A stretch of 64,000 bases of DNA from assembly GCF_002964975.1 (NCBI RefSeq), contig NZ_PSZM01000001.1:186001-250000 (forward strand), in the 5' to 3' direction. The notes under the pieces were generated by a model, which saw only the letters and a program-made list of their open reading frames with translations, had not been told where the DNA came from and made no database searches. Positions 28,341-36,975 of this stretch are shown piece after piece. Numbering within the stretch: the first letter of the stretch is position 1; each line of letters begins with the position of its first letter. Origin of the DNA: Apibacter adventoris. GTDB taxonomy: Bacteria > Bacteroidota > Bacteroidia > Flavobacteriales > Weeksellaceae. Position numbers and translations under genes: made by a program.

Positions 28341-29441
28341 TTAATTTGTTTTTTTATAGCTTAATATAGCTCCAATATTTATCAAAATAGCAAAAATAAT
28401 AATCACATATAAATGTGTAGAAATATCCAAAAGTGTACTTCCTTTCATATAAACCATTCTCATCACTTCAATAAAATAACGTACGGGATTAAATATGGTA
28501 ATTATTTGTGCCCACTTTGGCATGCTACTAATAGGAGTATATAATCCGCTTAATAGAAAAAATATAACCAATAGAAAAAATAGAAGAAAAATAGCTTGTT
28601 GCTGAGTGTTTGAATAGTTTGATATAATTACCCCAAATCCGGTAAATGCAATCAAATAAAAAAAAGCAAAAATATAAATAACCATAAAATGTCCTAAAGG
28701 TAATAAACCATAAATCAACCAGCTAATAAACATACCTAGGGTAAGAATGACTAAGCCCATGACCCAAAAAGGAATTAGCTTTCCTAATATGAAAATTAAT
28801 TTGGGGATAGGGGTTACATTAATTTGATCAATAGTTCCTGTTTCTTTTTCTTTTACAATATTTAAAGAGGATAATGCACCCCCTACGATACTTACAAGCA
28901 TCACAAGAATACCCGGAACCATAAAATTTTGATAATTCATTTCTGTATTATATTGAAAATACGGTTTACTTACTATTTGTACAAAAGTTTTTTCCTGTTG
29001 AATTAATTCCTTATTATATCCAGACAAAATTTGTCCTAAATAAGAAGATCCTAAACCTGCCTTTTGGCCATTTACAGCATTCACAGACAACATTACCTCT
29101 GATTTATGTTCATTAATAAAATCATTTTCAAAATTGTGCGGGATCTCTAATATTAAATCAGCCTGATTCCTTTCCACTGCTTTTAATGCTTCAGTATATG
29201 AAGTTGAATAATCTGCTAATTTAAAATAGCCGGAAGATATCACTTTTTGTATCAGTTTTTGTGAAGCCATGCTATGATCATTATCTATTATACTTAATAA
29301 TATATTTTTCTGTTCAAATGTTGCTGCCCATGGTAATATTAATAATTGGAAAATAGGCATAAAAAAAATCATTCTCAATATTATTTTATTTCTAAATACC
29401 TGAATAAATTCTTTTTGTAGTAAAAACTTTAAAATTTTCAT
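28341..29441 (-). CDS. ABC-2 type permease (YbhR/YbhS-like), 366 aa
   Basis: One N-terminal membrane helix (about 20-40), a large extracytoplasmic domain and five C-terminal helices (from about residue 180), the ABC-2 export pattern, with the cytoplasmic NIVKEKETGTIDQINVTPI motif. Start ATG overlaps the stop of the preceding permease gene by ATGA. Together with that permease it should form the membrane channel of the Ybh-like exporter. Last gene of the operon; no clear terminator seen downstream. Confidence 0.9.
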   Translation of the reverse strand: MKILKFLLQKEFIQVFRNKIILRMIFFMPIFQLLILPWAATFEQKNILLSIIDNDHSMASQKLIQKVISSGYFKLADYSTSYTEALKAVERNQADLILEIPHNFENDFINEHKSEVMLSVNAVNGQKAGLGSSYLGQILSGYNKELIQQEKTFVQIVSKPYFQYNTEMNYQNFMVPGILVMLVSIVGGALSSLNIVKEKETGTIDQINVTPIPKLIFILGKLIPFWVMGLVILTLGMFISWLIYGLLPLGHFMVIYIFAFFYLIAFTGFGVIISNYSNTQQQAIFLLFFLLVIFFLLSGLYTPISSMPKWAQIITIFNPVRYFIEVMRMVYMKGSTLLDISTHLYVIIIFAILINIGAILSYKKTN

Positions 29442-30544
29442 AATCTGTTTTTAAACATTCTAACACTTATTGTTAACAAAAAAATTGTCATTCCTACAAG
29501 AATTAAACACTCTTTCCAAATAGAAAAAAATCCTAATCCTTTTATCATCACATCTTTAACGGCTGATATAAACCAATAGGCAGGCAAAATATTAGAAATA
29601 ATTCTAAGAATTATCGGCATATTTTCTACGGGAAAAATCAATCCTGAAAGTAATAAAGTAGGTAATAACAATCCCATAGAGGAGATAATCATAGCTGCTT
29701 GTTGTGTTTGAGTGACTGAAGAAATTAAAAGACCTAATGACAAAGTGGAAAGTATGAAGATTGTACATAAAAAGAATAGAAGGAATAAATTACCCGCTAT
29801 GGGAACCTCTAAAACATAAACGGATAATATTAAAATTGAAAATACATCTATTATTGATATTAAAAAATAGGGAACTACTTTAGCTAAGATTATGCTAATC
29901 GGTTTTAAAGGAGAAACTAATAAAATTTCCATAGTCCCCTCTTCTTTTTCTTTAACAATAGAAACAGAGGTCATCATAGTACATATCAACATAAAAACCA
30001 ATCCCATAATTCCGGGCACAAAATTATAAGAACTTTTTAACTGGGGGTTATACAACATTTTGACTTGACTTTTTATCACATAAGAACTATTACCATCTTG
30101 ATTTATTGACTGTTGTTGGTATTGTGCAATAATTTGTTGTATGTAATTAACTATAGTTGTTGCTTCATTAGGGTCTGAGGCATCTGCAATAAGCTGTATT
30201 TCGGTTTTTCCTGAATGATAAATATCTCTTCCAAATTCCTGAGGGATAACGATTGCTAATTTTGTTTTTCCTAAGCGAAAAAAATTTTGAATTTCTTCTT
30301 GTTTGGTAAGATAACCCTTTAAATTGAAATATTTACTTGCATTTACTTGAGCAATAAGTTGTGCTGATTCTATTGTTTTAGAATTATCTAAAACTACAAC
30401 GGAAGTATTATTTATTTCTGTAGTTATAGCAAATCCAAAAATCATTAACTGCGCTATAGGCATCATTAAAAGCATAAACAAGGTTCGGATATCTCGCGTA
30501 ATATGGTAAAACTCTTTCTTTATAAAACTTATGAGCTGATTCAT
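29438..30544 (-). CDS. ABC-2 type permease (YbhS/YbhR-like), 368 aa
   Basis: Same layout as the following permease: helix at about 20-40, extracytoplasmic domain, SIVKEKEEGTMEILLVSPLKP before the C-terminal helices and a membrane-embedded end. It probably pairs with the 366-residue permease as a heterodimer. Gene starts 42 bases after the stop of the second ATPase gene and overlaps the next gene by four bases, so co-translated. Confidence 0.9.
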   Translation of the reverse strand: MNQLISFIKKEFYHITRDIRTLFMLLMMPIAQLMIFGFAITTEINNTSVVVLDNSKTIESAQLIAQVNASKYFNLKGYLTKQEEIQNFFRLGKTKLAIVIPQEFGRDIYHSGKTEIQLIADASDPNEATTIVNYIQQIIAQYQQQSINQDGNSSYVIKSQVKMLYNPQLKSSYNFVPGIMGLVFMLICTMMTSVSIVKEKEEGTMEILLVSPLKPISIILAKVVPYFLISIIDVFSILILSVYVLEVPIAGNLFLLFFLCTIFILSTLSLGLLISSVTQTQQAAMIISSMGLLLPTLLLSGLIFPVENMPIILRIISNILPAYWFISAVKDVMIKGLGFFSIWKECLILVGMTIFLLTISVRMFKNRL

Positions 30545-30586
30545 GCTTTTTTCTTATTTTTCTGCTTGTGTTCTAATAATAATAGT

Positions 30587-31318
30587 TTATTCTCTTTTTG
30601 CTCCTCTTGCCAGTAATTGGAACACTTCGTCCATAGTAGTTGCATTATATTTTTTACGCAAACCTGCCGGAGTATCTAAGGCTTGAATCCGTCCATCTAC
30701 CATAATGGATACTCGGTTACAATATTCAGCTTCATCCATATAATGGGTAGTTACAAAAATAGTTATCCCGTTATTGGAGGCATGATAAATCATTTCCCAA
30801 AATGTACGTCGTGCTATAGGATCTACCCCTCCGGTAGGCTCATCCAGAAATACGATTTCAGGAGAATGAAATGTAGACACAGCAAAAGATACTTTTTGTT
30901 TTATACCTAAGGGTAAAGATTTTACCAAAATATCTTTTTCTGCTTCCAGCGAAAGTTCTTTTAGCAACTGTTCTGTTTTTATCTTAATATTTTTAGTATT
31001 CATTCCATAAATACCACCAAATAAACGCATATTTTCTTTTATTGTTAAATCTTCATATAAAGAGAATTTTTGGCTCATATATCCAATATTCTTTTTAATT
31101 TTATCCGATTCTTTGTAAATATCATATCCGGCAACCCTCCCTTCTCCGGATGTGGGCTTTAATAATCCGCAAAGCATTCTCATTGCAGTTGTTTTTCCTG
31201 CGCCATTTGCTCCTAAAAAACCAAAGATTTCTCCTTTGAAAACTTCAAAACTTATATGGTCTACAGCTAAAAAATTACCAAATTTTTTGGTTATATTTTT
31301 AGTTTCTATTGCCTTCAT
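30587..31318 (-). CDS. ABC transporter ATPase, equivalent of the second YbhF domain, 243 aa
   Basis: Nucleotide-binding domain with Walker A GANGAGKT, Q-loop in GYMSQKFSLYEDLT, Walker B IVFLDEPTGGVDP and the H-loop TTHYMDEAE. The signature motif is degenerate: LPLGIKQK replaces LSGGxxQ, so its half of the ATP sandwich may be altered. It overlaps the first ATPase gene by 20 bases. In E. coli the two ATPase domains are fused in YbhF; here they are separate proteins. Confidence 0.9.
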   Translation of the reverse strand: MKAIETKNITKKFGNFLAVDHISFEVFKGEIFGFLGANGAGKTTAMRMLCGLLKPTSGEGRVAGYDIYKESDKIKKNIGYMSQKFSLYEDLTIKENMRLFGGIYGMNTKNIKIKTEQLLKELSLEAEKDILVKSLPLGIKQKVSFAVSTFHSPEIVFLDEPTGGVDPIARRTFWEMIYHASNNGITIFVTTHYMDEAEYCNRVSIMVDGRIQALDTPAGLRKKYNATTMDEVFQLLARGAKRE

Positions 31319-32198
31319 TTCTATTCATTAAATAAATAAAACAATCTTCAATTCCGGGTTCAATTTCATGTATTTCTACACCGGATATATTAATCTTTTC
31401 TGTTTTGAAGTTAACATGTAAATACTCTCCAAAAATATAACAACTAGATATTTCTTCTCTTTTTCGTAGATTTTCAAGCAACTGATAATTATTATCCGAT
31501 TTTATAGCATAGAGTTTATCAGGGTATTGTTTTGTAATTTTTATGGGAGTATTAACTGAAAGTATTTCTCCTGATTGCATCAAGGCTATCCTATCACACA
31601 AACCAGCTTCATCCATGTAAGGAGTAGATACCATAATGGTTATGTTTTGTTGTTTAAGACGAGTTAACATATCCCAAAATTCTTTCCTAGAAACAGGATC
31701 TACTCCTGTAGTGGGTTCATCTAAAAATAAAACTGAAGGTTTATGAATCAAAGAACAGCATAATGCCAGTTTTTGTTTCATTCCTCCTGATAAATTTCCT
31801 GCTTTTCTTTTTTTAAAAGGTTCTATTTGTACATATATATCTTTTATCAAATCATAATTTTCTTCAATGGTGGTATTAAATACATGCGCAAAAAAATTAA
31901 GATTTTCTTCAATACTTAAATCTTGATAAAGCGAAAATTTCCCGGGCATATATCCTACCCTACTACGTATCTCTCTAAACTCATTTACTACATCAAATCC
32001 TTCCACAGTGGCTGTTCCTTGGTCAGGTATTAATAAAGTAGTTAAAATTCTGAAAAGAGAAGTTTTACCTGCTCCATCTGGACCTATTAATCCAAATATT
32101 TCCCCTTTATTTATTTCCAGATTAATATCTTTCAATGCATTTACAACTTTTTTACCTAAATAATTTTTGGATATATTTTTAACAGAAATCACATTCAT
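31299..32198 (-). CDS. ABC transporter ATPase, equivalent of the first YbhF domain, 299 aa
   Basis: Walker A GPDGAGKT, intact signature LSGGMKQK, Walker B VLFLDEPTTGVDP and an extra C-terminal domain of about 70 residues after the H-loop (ending GIEDCFIYLMNR). The H-loop region reads STPYMDEAG, so the catalytic switch His appears replaced by Pro or displaced, in contrast with TTHYMDEAE in the partner. The paired ATPases therefore look complementary: one keeps the signature, the other keeps the His, as in asymmetric ABC exporters. Gene order and overlap support co-translation. Confidence 0.9.
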   Translation of the reverse strand: MNVISVKNISKNYLGKKVVNALKDINLEINKGEIFGLIGPDGAGKTSLFRILTTLLIPDQGTATVEGFDVVNEFREIRSRVGYMPGKFSLYQDLSIEENLNFFAHVFNTTIEENYDLIKDIYVQIEPFKKRKAGNLSGGMKQKLALCCSLIHKPSVLFLDEPTTGVDPVSRKEFWDMLTRLKQQNITIMVSTPYMDEAGLCDRIALMQSGEILSVNTPIKITKQYPDKLYAIKSDNNYQLLENLRKREEISSCYIFGEYLHVNFKTEKINISGVEIHEIEPGIEDCFIYLMNRNEGNRN

Positions 32199-32249
32199 AT
32201 TTTTACTTTATAATTAGATTTTCTCAAATGATGATTGATGATTCTATAC

Positions 32250-33146
32250 TTATCTGAAATCTACATCTCCATACATCCCTATTTTAATAAGACCATCTGT
32301 ATTTTTTACTTCAATTTTTACAGCATAAACTAAATTTTGTCTTTCTTCTTGAGTCTGAATTGTTTTGGGAGTAAATTCTGCTTTATTAGATATCCAAGTG
32401 ATTTTTCCCGGATACGATTTTTGCTTGTCTTTTGAAACATTAATATAGACTGTTACTTTTTGTCCAATTTTAACTTTCTCCAACTGTTCGGAAACAATAT
32501 AAGCTCTTAAAAATAAATTTTTAGTATCGGCTATTTTATATAAAGCTTTACCCTGGGTTACTATTTCTTTTTCTTCTACATATTTATTTAATACTGTCCC
32601 TTGAATGGGATTAATAATTTTACACTTTTTTAGCTGGTCTTCTATCTGTGCAATCTGTACATCATTAGTATTGGTTTCTTCATTTAAACCATTTACAGAA
32701 GTTGAGAGTGAATTTATTTGACCATTGAGAGATTTTTTGAGCACTTCTATTTCTGAATTGGCATCATCTAGCTGTTTTTGAGTGGCTGCATTGTCTTGTA
32801 ACAATCTTTGTATTCTTCTTTTTTCAAATTCTGCTTTCGCTATTTGTTCCTTTATAGACGAAACTTGTACGGAAATATCCGGACGTTTTACCTGAATCGC
32901 TTTATGATTTGCTAATAATTGTTTCTTTTTTAGATACAATTGCACACTATCTACATATCCTATTACCTGATCTTTAGCAAGGACGGTTCCTTCTGTTAAT
33001 TGAAAAGATTCCAATTTTCCATTGGTTTCCGAAGAAACTATAACTTCTGTGGCTTCAAAAGTTCCTGAAGCATCGTGAGCAAATTTATTTCGATTACACG
33101 AAAACAAAATCAAAAATGTGCCTATGCTTAAAACTAACTGTTTCAT
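32250..33146 (-). CDS. HlyD/YbhG-like membrane-fusion lipoprotein, 298 aa
   Basis: Adaptor between the inner-membrane ABC pump and the outer-membrane channel. The ATG at 33146 (MKQLVLSIGTFLILFSC) is chosen over an upstream start at 33206 because it gives a clean lipoprotein signal peptide with lipobox ILFSC. Then come a split biotinyl/lipoyl-like domain (TFEATEVIVSSETNGKLESF and KCKIINPIQGTVLNKYV) around a coiled-coil hairpin (about 80-170) and a beta-barrel. Starts 5 bases after the end of the TolC-family gene. Confidence 0.9.
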   Translation of the reverse strand: MKQLVLSIGTFLILFSCNRNKFAHDASGTFEATEVIVSSETNGKLESFQLTEGTVLAKDQVIGYVDSVQLYLKKKQLLANHKAIQVKRPDISVQVSSIKEQIAKAEFEKRRIQRLLQDNAATQKQLDDANSEIEVLKKSLNGQINSLSTSVNGLNEETNTNDVQIAQIEDQLKKCKIINPIQGTVLNKYVEEKEIVTQGKALYKIADTKNLFLRAYIVSEQLEKVKIGQKVTVYINVSKDKQKSYPGKITWISNKAEFTPKTIQTQEERQNLVYAVKIEVKNTDGLIKIGMYGDVDFR

Positions 33147-33150
33147 ATTA

Positions 33151-34419
33151 TTAATTTCCTTGTATATTTTTATAATTGTAGATACTTTGCAAAAATTGCA
33201 TTTCATGTAATGACTGGGTCACCCTTGCTTGATTTTCAGCATTTATATCTCCAATCAAATCATTCATTTTATATATTCCATTTTTATATTTACTCTCTCC
33301 TGCTTTTTTTACCCGATTCCTGAGGGATATAATTTCTTCATCCTTTTTCATAAGCTTCTCATATTTCAATATTTCATTTTGAATCTGGGTTAATTGAACA
33401 TTTGTGTCAAATAAGAAGGTTTCTCTTTGTACATCTACAGCATTTCTATCGATTTCCAACAATTTATATTCATTTTTTTTAGTATATAAATTCCCGAAAT
33501 TCCAGCTTAAGCGAATTCCCCCCATAGCATAAGTTTTAAAATCAGATTCCAACATATTTAAACCCGGCCTACCTACTCCACCTTGAGCAAATAGAGAAAA
33601 CTTAGGCATATTTTTAGCTTTAATTGCACTCTCCTGTACTTTATACAAAGAATATTGCTTATCATACATTCTAAGTTCCGGCCGATTTATTTCTTCTTGT
33701 ATACTTAAATTTTTATCCGGGATTTGCAAATGAGTGGTTTCATTCAATTCTTCATGAACAAATAAAGAAAGCATTTTTATGTAAGCACTTCGTAAAGTTG
33801 TCAATTCTATTTTATTCTGTTCTGTATCTAATAATTCTACTTTTATCAAGTCCAAATCAGAAACCATAGCCACTCCGTTTTTAAGCATAGCAATTACTAA
33901 ATTATAATTACTTTGTAAATCAGAAGTTAAAACATCTAGTTGCTTTAATTGTTTATCTATTGTAAGAATTCCAAAATATAACTGATTTACTTTTTCTCTT
34001 ATGGTATATAAATTTACTTCTGTCTTTTCTTTTTCTAATGCGGAACTTGCTTTGGTTATTTCGGACTGAGATCGGGTGGCTCCTCCATCCCAAATTAACT
34101 GAGAAACATCCAATGTAATTTTATACTGATCTTTATTCATTTCAGGAACGTTTATTCCAGGAACTTTTACGGGAATTTTTGTCACCTGAGTTTGATAAGA
34201 AGCTTGTCCGTTTAGTGAAACCTGTGGCAGATAATTCTTAATCAGATTATCCAGATTATAATTTTCTGAAAGAGAAATCAGCCTATATTGTTTAATTAGG
34301 GGATAATTATCTTTTGCCTTTTCCTGACATTCTTCTAAGTTTATTTCCGAAACCTGTGAAAACAAGAGACAGGGGAACAAACATATCCACAAAAAAATAT
34401 ACGTTTTTGTATTATTCAT
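33151..34419 (-). CDS. TolC-family outer-membrane channel of the Ybh-like exporter, 422 aa
   Basis: Signal peptide MNNTKTYIFLWICLFPCLLFSQ followed by two outer-membrane-efflux repeats rich in heptad-like helices (for example YNLVIAMLKNGVAMVSDLDLIKVELLDTEQNKIEL in part, and GESKYKNGIYKMNDLI). An alternative ATG five codons upstream (34434) would overlap the tetR stop by eight bases; either start is possible. It gives this ABC exporter its own route across the outer membrane, which the E. coli ybh operon lacks, where TolC is encoded elsewhere. Confidence 0.9.
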   Translation of the reverse strand: MNNTKTYIFLWICLFPCLLFSQVSEINLEECQEKAKDNYPLIKQYRLISLSENYNLDNLIKNYLPQVSLNGQASYQTQVTKIPVKVPGINVPEMNKDQYKITLDVSQLIWDGGATRSQSEITKASSALEKEKTEVNLYTIREKVNQLYFGILTIDKQLKQLDVLTSDLQSNYNLVIAMLKNGVAMVSDLDLIKVELLDTEQNKIELTTLRSAYIKMLSLFVHEELNETTHLQIPDKNLSIQEEINRPELRMYDKQYSLYKVQESAIKAKNMPKFSLFAQGGVGRPGLNMLESDFKTYAMGGIRLSWNFGNLYTKKNEYKLLEIDRNAVDVQRETFLFDTNVQLTQIQNEILKYEKLMKKDEEIISLRNRVKKAGESKYKNGIYKMNDLIGDINAENQARVTQSLHEMQFLQSIYNYKNIQGN

Positions 34420-34426
34420 AGATTTA

Positions 34427-35053
34427 TTATTCATCTAACTTCAACATTGATTTCAACCAAATAGGGACTAAAATAATACGATCTTTTATAAAATTTACAT
34501 ATTCTTTATCTTCCATTTTATAAACATTTTTAAGGAATGGTTGCCCTAGTATGGGAAAAATAGATAAAGAAACCATATTTATAAAAAATTGTATTGAACT
34601 AAATTTCAATCCCTTTTTATCTATTTGCTCTTGAATTTGTTTGAACATATAGCTTTCCTTTAAAAAACCGTCTGAAGCACCAACTCTATCAAATAGTTGC
34701 TGAGGATTTGCCTGTAATTCGCTAAATATAAAAATCGGAAGATGCGGATTTTTAGATATCCCTTCAATATATCTATTTACTCCGGCATCAATTTTTTCAG
34801 ACAACGTGGTGTTTTTATTGTTGATAATATTTTCAATATAAGTAAGCATTTCCTTCACACTTTCATGCATTATTATATCAAACAATTTCTTTTTACTTCT
34901 ATAATAATAATTAAGTAAAGCCAAATTAATTCCGGCCTCTTCAGCAATATCACGTGTTCTAGTCAGTCCATATCCTTTTTGTTGAAAAACTCTTTTTGCT
35001 GCTTCTTTTATTTTTTCTTCTGTTGATATATTTCCTTCTTTTTCCATATTCAT
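34427..35053 (-). CDS. TetR-family repressor (CecR-like), 208 aa
   Basis: N-terminal TetR helix-turn-helix (about 10-56: EKIKEAAKRVFQQKGYGLTRTRDIAEEAGINLALLNYYYRSKKKLF in pieces) and an all-helical ligand domain with a conserved PHLPIFIFSELQ segment seen in the CecR/AefR-like group. First gene of the operon tetR-tolC-hlyD-ABC-ABC-permease-permease, the same set as E. coli cecR-ybhGFSR plus a channel. It probably represses its own operon by binding the palindrome at 35086-35100. Confidence 0.9.
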   Translation of the reverse strand: MNMEKEGNISTEEKIKEAAKRVFQQKGYGLTRTRDIAEEAGINLALLNYYYRSKKKLFDIIMHESVKEMLTYIENIINNKNTTLSEKIDAGVNRYIEGISKNPHLPIFIFSELQANPQQLFDRVGASDGFLKESYMFKQIQEQIDKKGLKFSSIQFFINMVSLSIFPILGQPFLKNVYKMEDKEYVNFIKDRIILVPIWLKSMLKLDE

Positions 35054-35085
35054 TTTTTACTTTTCAAATTTATTTACCTATTACT

Positions 35086-35100
35086 TGCAATTGTATTGCA
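35086..35100. promoter_or_regulatory. Candidate TetR operator TGCAAT-N3-ATTGCA
   Basis: Perfect 6-bp arms around TGT, the only GC-containing palindrome in the region, lying between the promoter at 35124-35154 and the tetR start codon at 35053. A bound repressor would block transcription there. Confidence 0.5.
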
Positions 35101-35123
35101 TTATTCCCAGCATTTTATAAAAG

Positions 35124-35154
35124 CAAAGTTAATTAATAATTTGATTTAAACAAA
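35124..35154 (-). promoter_or_regulatory. Promoter of the tetR-ybh operon
   Basis: On the minus strand TAACTTTG (35131-35124) preceded by TTTG (35154-35151) with a 19-base gap after TTG: a full -33/-7 match. A second -7-like TAAATTTG lies at 35072-35065, closer to the gene. Confidence 0.6.
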
Positions 35155-35221
35155 TGATTAAATTATAATTTTAATTTTTTTGATTAAAACATTAAATAAA
35201 CTAAATTTATATTTTTGAATT

Positions 35222-35774
35222 ATGTTAAACTATTTTAATAGCCTAGGTATTTTAAATCACGAAGAAATCTCTAGTATTATATAAAAAATTTATTTTCGAA
35301 ATTTAAAAAAGGGAGAATTATTTATTAAAGAAAGAGAAATTAGCTTAGAACTAGCTTGGATTAAGAAAGGAATTATACAATCTTTCTACACATCTGAAAA
35401 GGAGAATGAATTTACTTATGGCATCTAGTTTAAAAATTCCTTAATTATTGCTTTATCTTCGAATATCTTTTGTAAACCTACTCCTATAAATTTAGAAACA
35501 ATCAGTAATTTTGAATTAGAAGTAGTAAAAAAAATAGGACTTGATTATGAATAACAATATCAATTTCTTGAAAATATAAAAATGCTTATTGAACAATAAT
35601 ATATTAAACTCGAAAAAAGGGTCTTTTCTTTTCAAAAAGAAAATCAGTAGAACGGTATATTGAACTTCTTAGAAAACAGCCTAATTATATACAACAAATT
35701 CCTTTACAATTTTTAGCCTTTTTTTAGGAATATCCGTTGGACACTTAAGCCGAATAAGAAAATATTTTTTATAG
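35222..35774 (+). pseudogene. Decayed Crp/Fnr-family transcription regulator
   Basis: Starting at ATG 35222 one frame gives a cyclic-nucleotide-binding-like order of segments (NSLGILNHEEISSII, LKKGELFIKERE, AWIKKGIIQSFYTSEKENEFTY) interrupted by stops at 35282, 35426 and 35552. After a frameshift near 35640 comes ERYIELLRKQPNYIQQIP, then, after another shift, LGISVGHLSRIRKYFL to the TAG at 35772-35774, which is the recognition helix of small flavobacterial Crp-type regulators. Three stops and two shifts make it clearly non-functional. It faces the intact oxidoreductase gene 275 bases downstream in the same direction. Confidence 0.75.
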
Positions 35775-36048
35775 ACATTTGTCCTATTCATTAAATATAT
35801 TGTCTCCTATTTTTGTGATAATTTTTTAAATATAATTAACATATTGTTAGTAATATTTATTTTTAATAAAAGAATACACCTAATTATTAATTCTGAGAAA
35901 TAATGGATTTATATATAATTAATAAATAAGCTGAATTTACATTTTTCTTTTAAAAATAAAAATATGAAAAAATCTCTTTTATATCGATGACAATAATAAT
36001 TTTATTTTGATATAACTTAGCAATATTCCTTCATATAAATATAAAAAA

Positions 36049-36627
36049 ATGAAAAATATACTTATAATTAATGGACATCCGAATAAAACAAGTTTAAATT
36101 TCGCATTAGCCGAAGCCTATTATAAAGGAGCTAAAAAATCAGGAGCACAGGTACAATTAATTCATATAAGAGACTTAAAATTTGATCCTAATTTGGCTTA
36201 CGGATATCAAAAACGAATGGATTGGGAACCGGATTTAATAAAAACGTGGGATGCAATAAAAAAGGCAGACCACTTAGTATGGATTCACCCTGTATGGTGG
36301 GGAGGATTTCCTGCTATAATGAAAGGTTTTATAGATCGTGTCTTTCTTCCCGGTGTAACTTTTCAATACATAGAAAACTCAATACATGTTGATAAATATT
36401 TAAAAAGCAAATCTGCTCGTATTATTACAACACTTGATCAACCCGGATGGTTTTACCATTTATTTTATGGAAAACCCAGTATTAACCAATTGAAAAAAAT
36501 AATTTTGAAATTTTGCGGAGTAAGCCCTATTAAAGTAACTTTTATAGAATTTGTAAAAAAATCTAACCATCTTAAGAGAGAAAAATGGTTACAGAAAATT
36601 TATAATTTAGGAGTAAAACAAAAATAA
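36049..36627 (+). CDS. NAD(P)H-dependent FMN oxidoreductase (NQO/MdaB/KefF-like), 192 aa
   Basis: Flavodoxin-fold quinone reductase: phosphate-binding start NILIINGHPNKTSLNFALAEAYY, WIHPVWWGGFPAIMKGFIDRVFLPG with the flavin-binding WWG, and a C-terminal LKKIILKFCGVSPI. Such enzymes reduce quinones by two electrons and protect against oxidative damage. In related genomes, as I recall, a Crp/Fnr regulator often sits next to it; here that neighbour is a pseudogene, so control of this gene may have changed. The sequence 35775-36048 between them shows no gene. Confidence 0.9.
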   Translation: MKNILIINGHPNKTSLNFALAEAYYKGAKKSGAQVQLIHIRDLKFDPNLAYGYQKRMDWEPDLIKTWDAIKKADHLVWIHPVWWGGFPAIMKGFIDRVFLPGVTFQYIENSIHVDKYLKSKSARIITTLDQPGWFYHLFYGKPSINQLKKIILKFCGVSPIKVTFIEFVKKSNHLKREKWLQKIYNLGVKQK

Positions 36628-36926
36628 TAGATTTTTAAAATATTACTAAAAATAATGATTGAACTAATTTTAGAAAAATTGAAAATAAAATATAAAATTC
36701 GTAATTAAATACCTCCAAATAATCATTATACAAATTTTAAAATTATATCTTAATGTTGAGATGAAAAAAATAAAATCAATTAAAAATGATAAAATAAATA
36801 ATTAAAACACTAATTTATTATTTGTAATTATTATTTTTATTTTTTTTTTGAATAATAACCATTTGTCTTTAGTTTTTTAGCATAAAACTAAACAATATAA
36901 GAATATAAAGTTATAAAAGTTAAATT
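36628..36926. other. AT-rich spacer, no gene seen
   Basis: About 300 bases upstream of the pdhA promoter with only A/T homopolymer tracts and short broken frames. Confidence 0.5.
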
Positions 36927-36957
36927 TTGTTATTTCATTGGATTTAATGTAAATTTG
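36927..36957 (+). promoter_or_regulatory. Promoter of pdhA-pdhC
   Basis: TTG at 36927-36929 and TAAATTTG at 36950-36957 with a 20-base spacer, a full Bacteroidota -33/-7 match; -7 ends 18 bases before the ATG. Confidence 0.65.
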
Positions 36958-36975
36958 CCTGACAAATAGTAAAGA

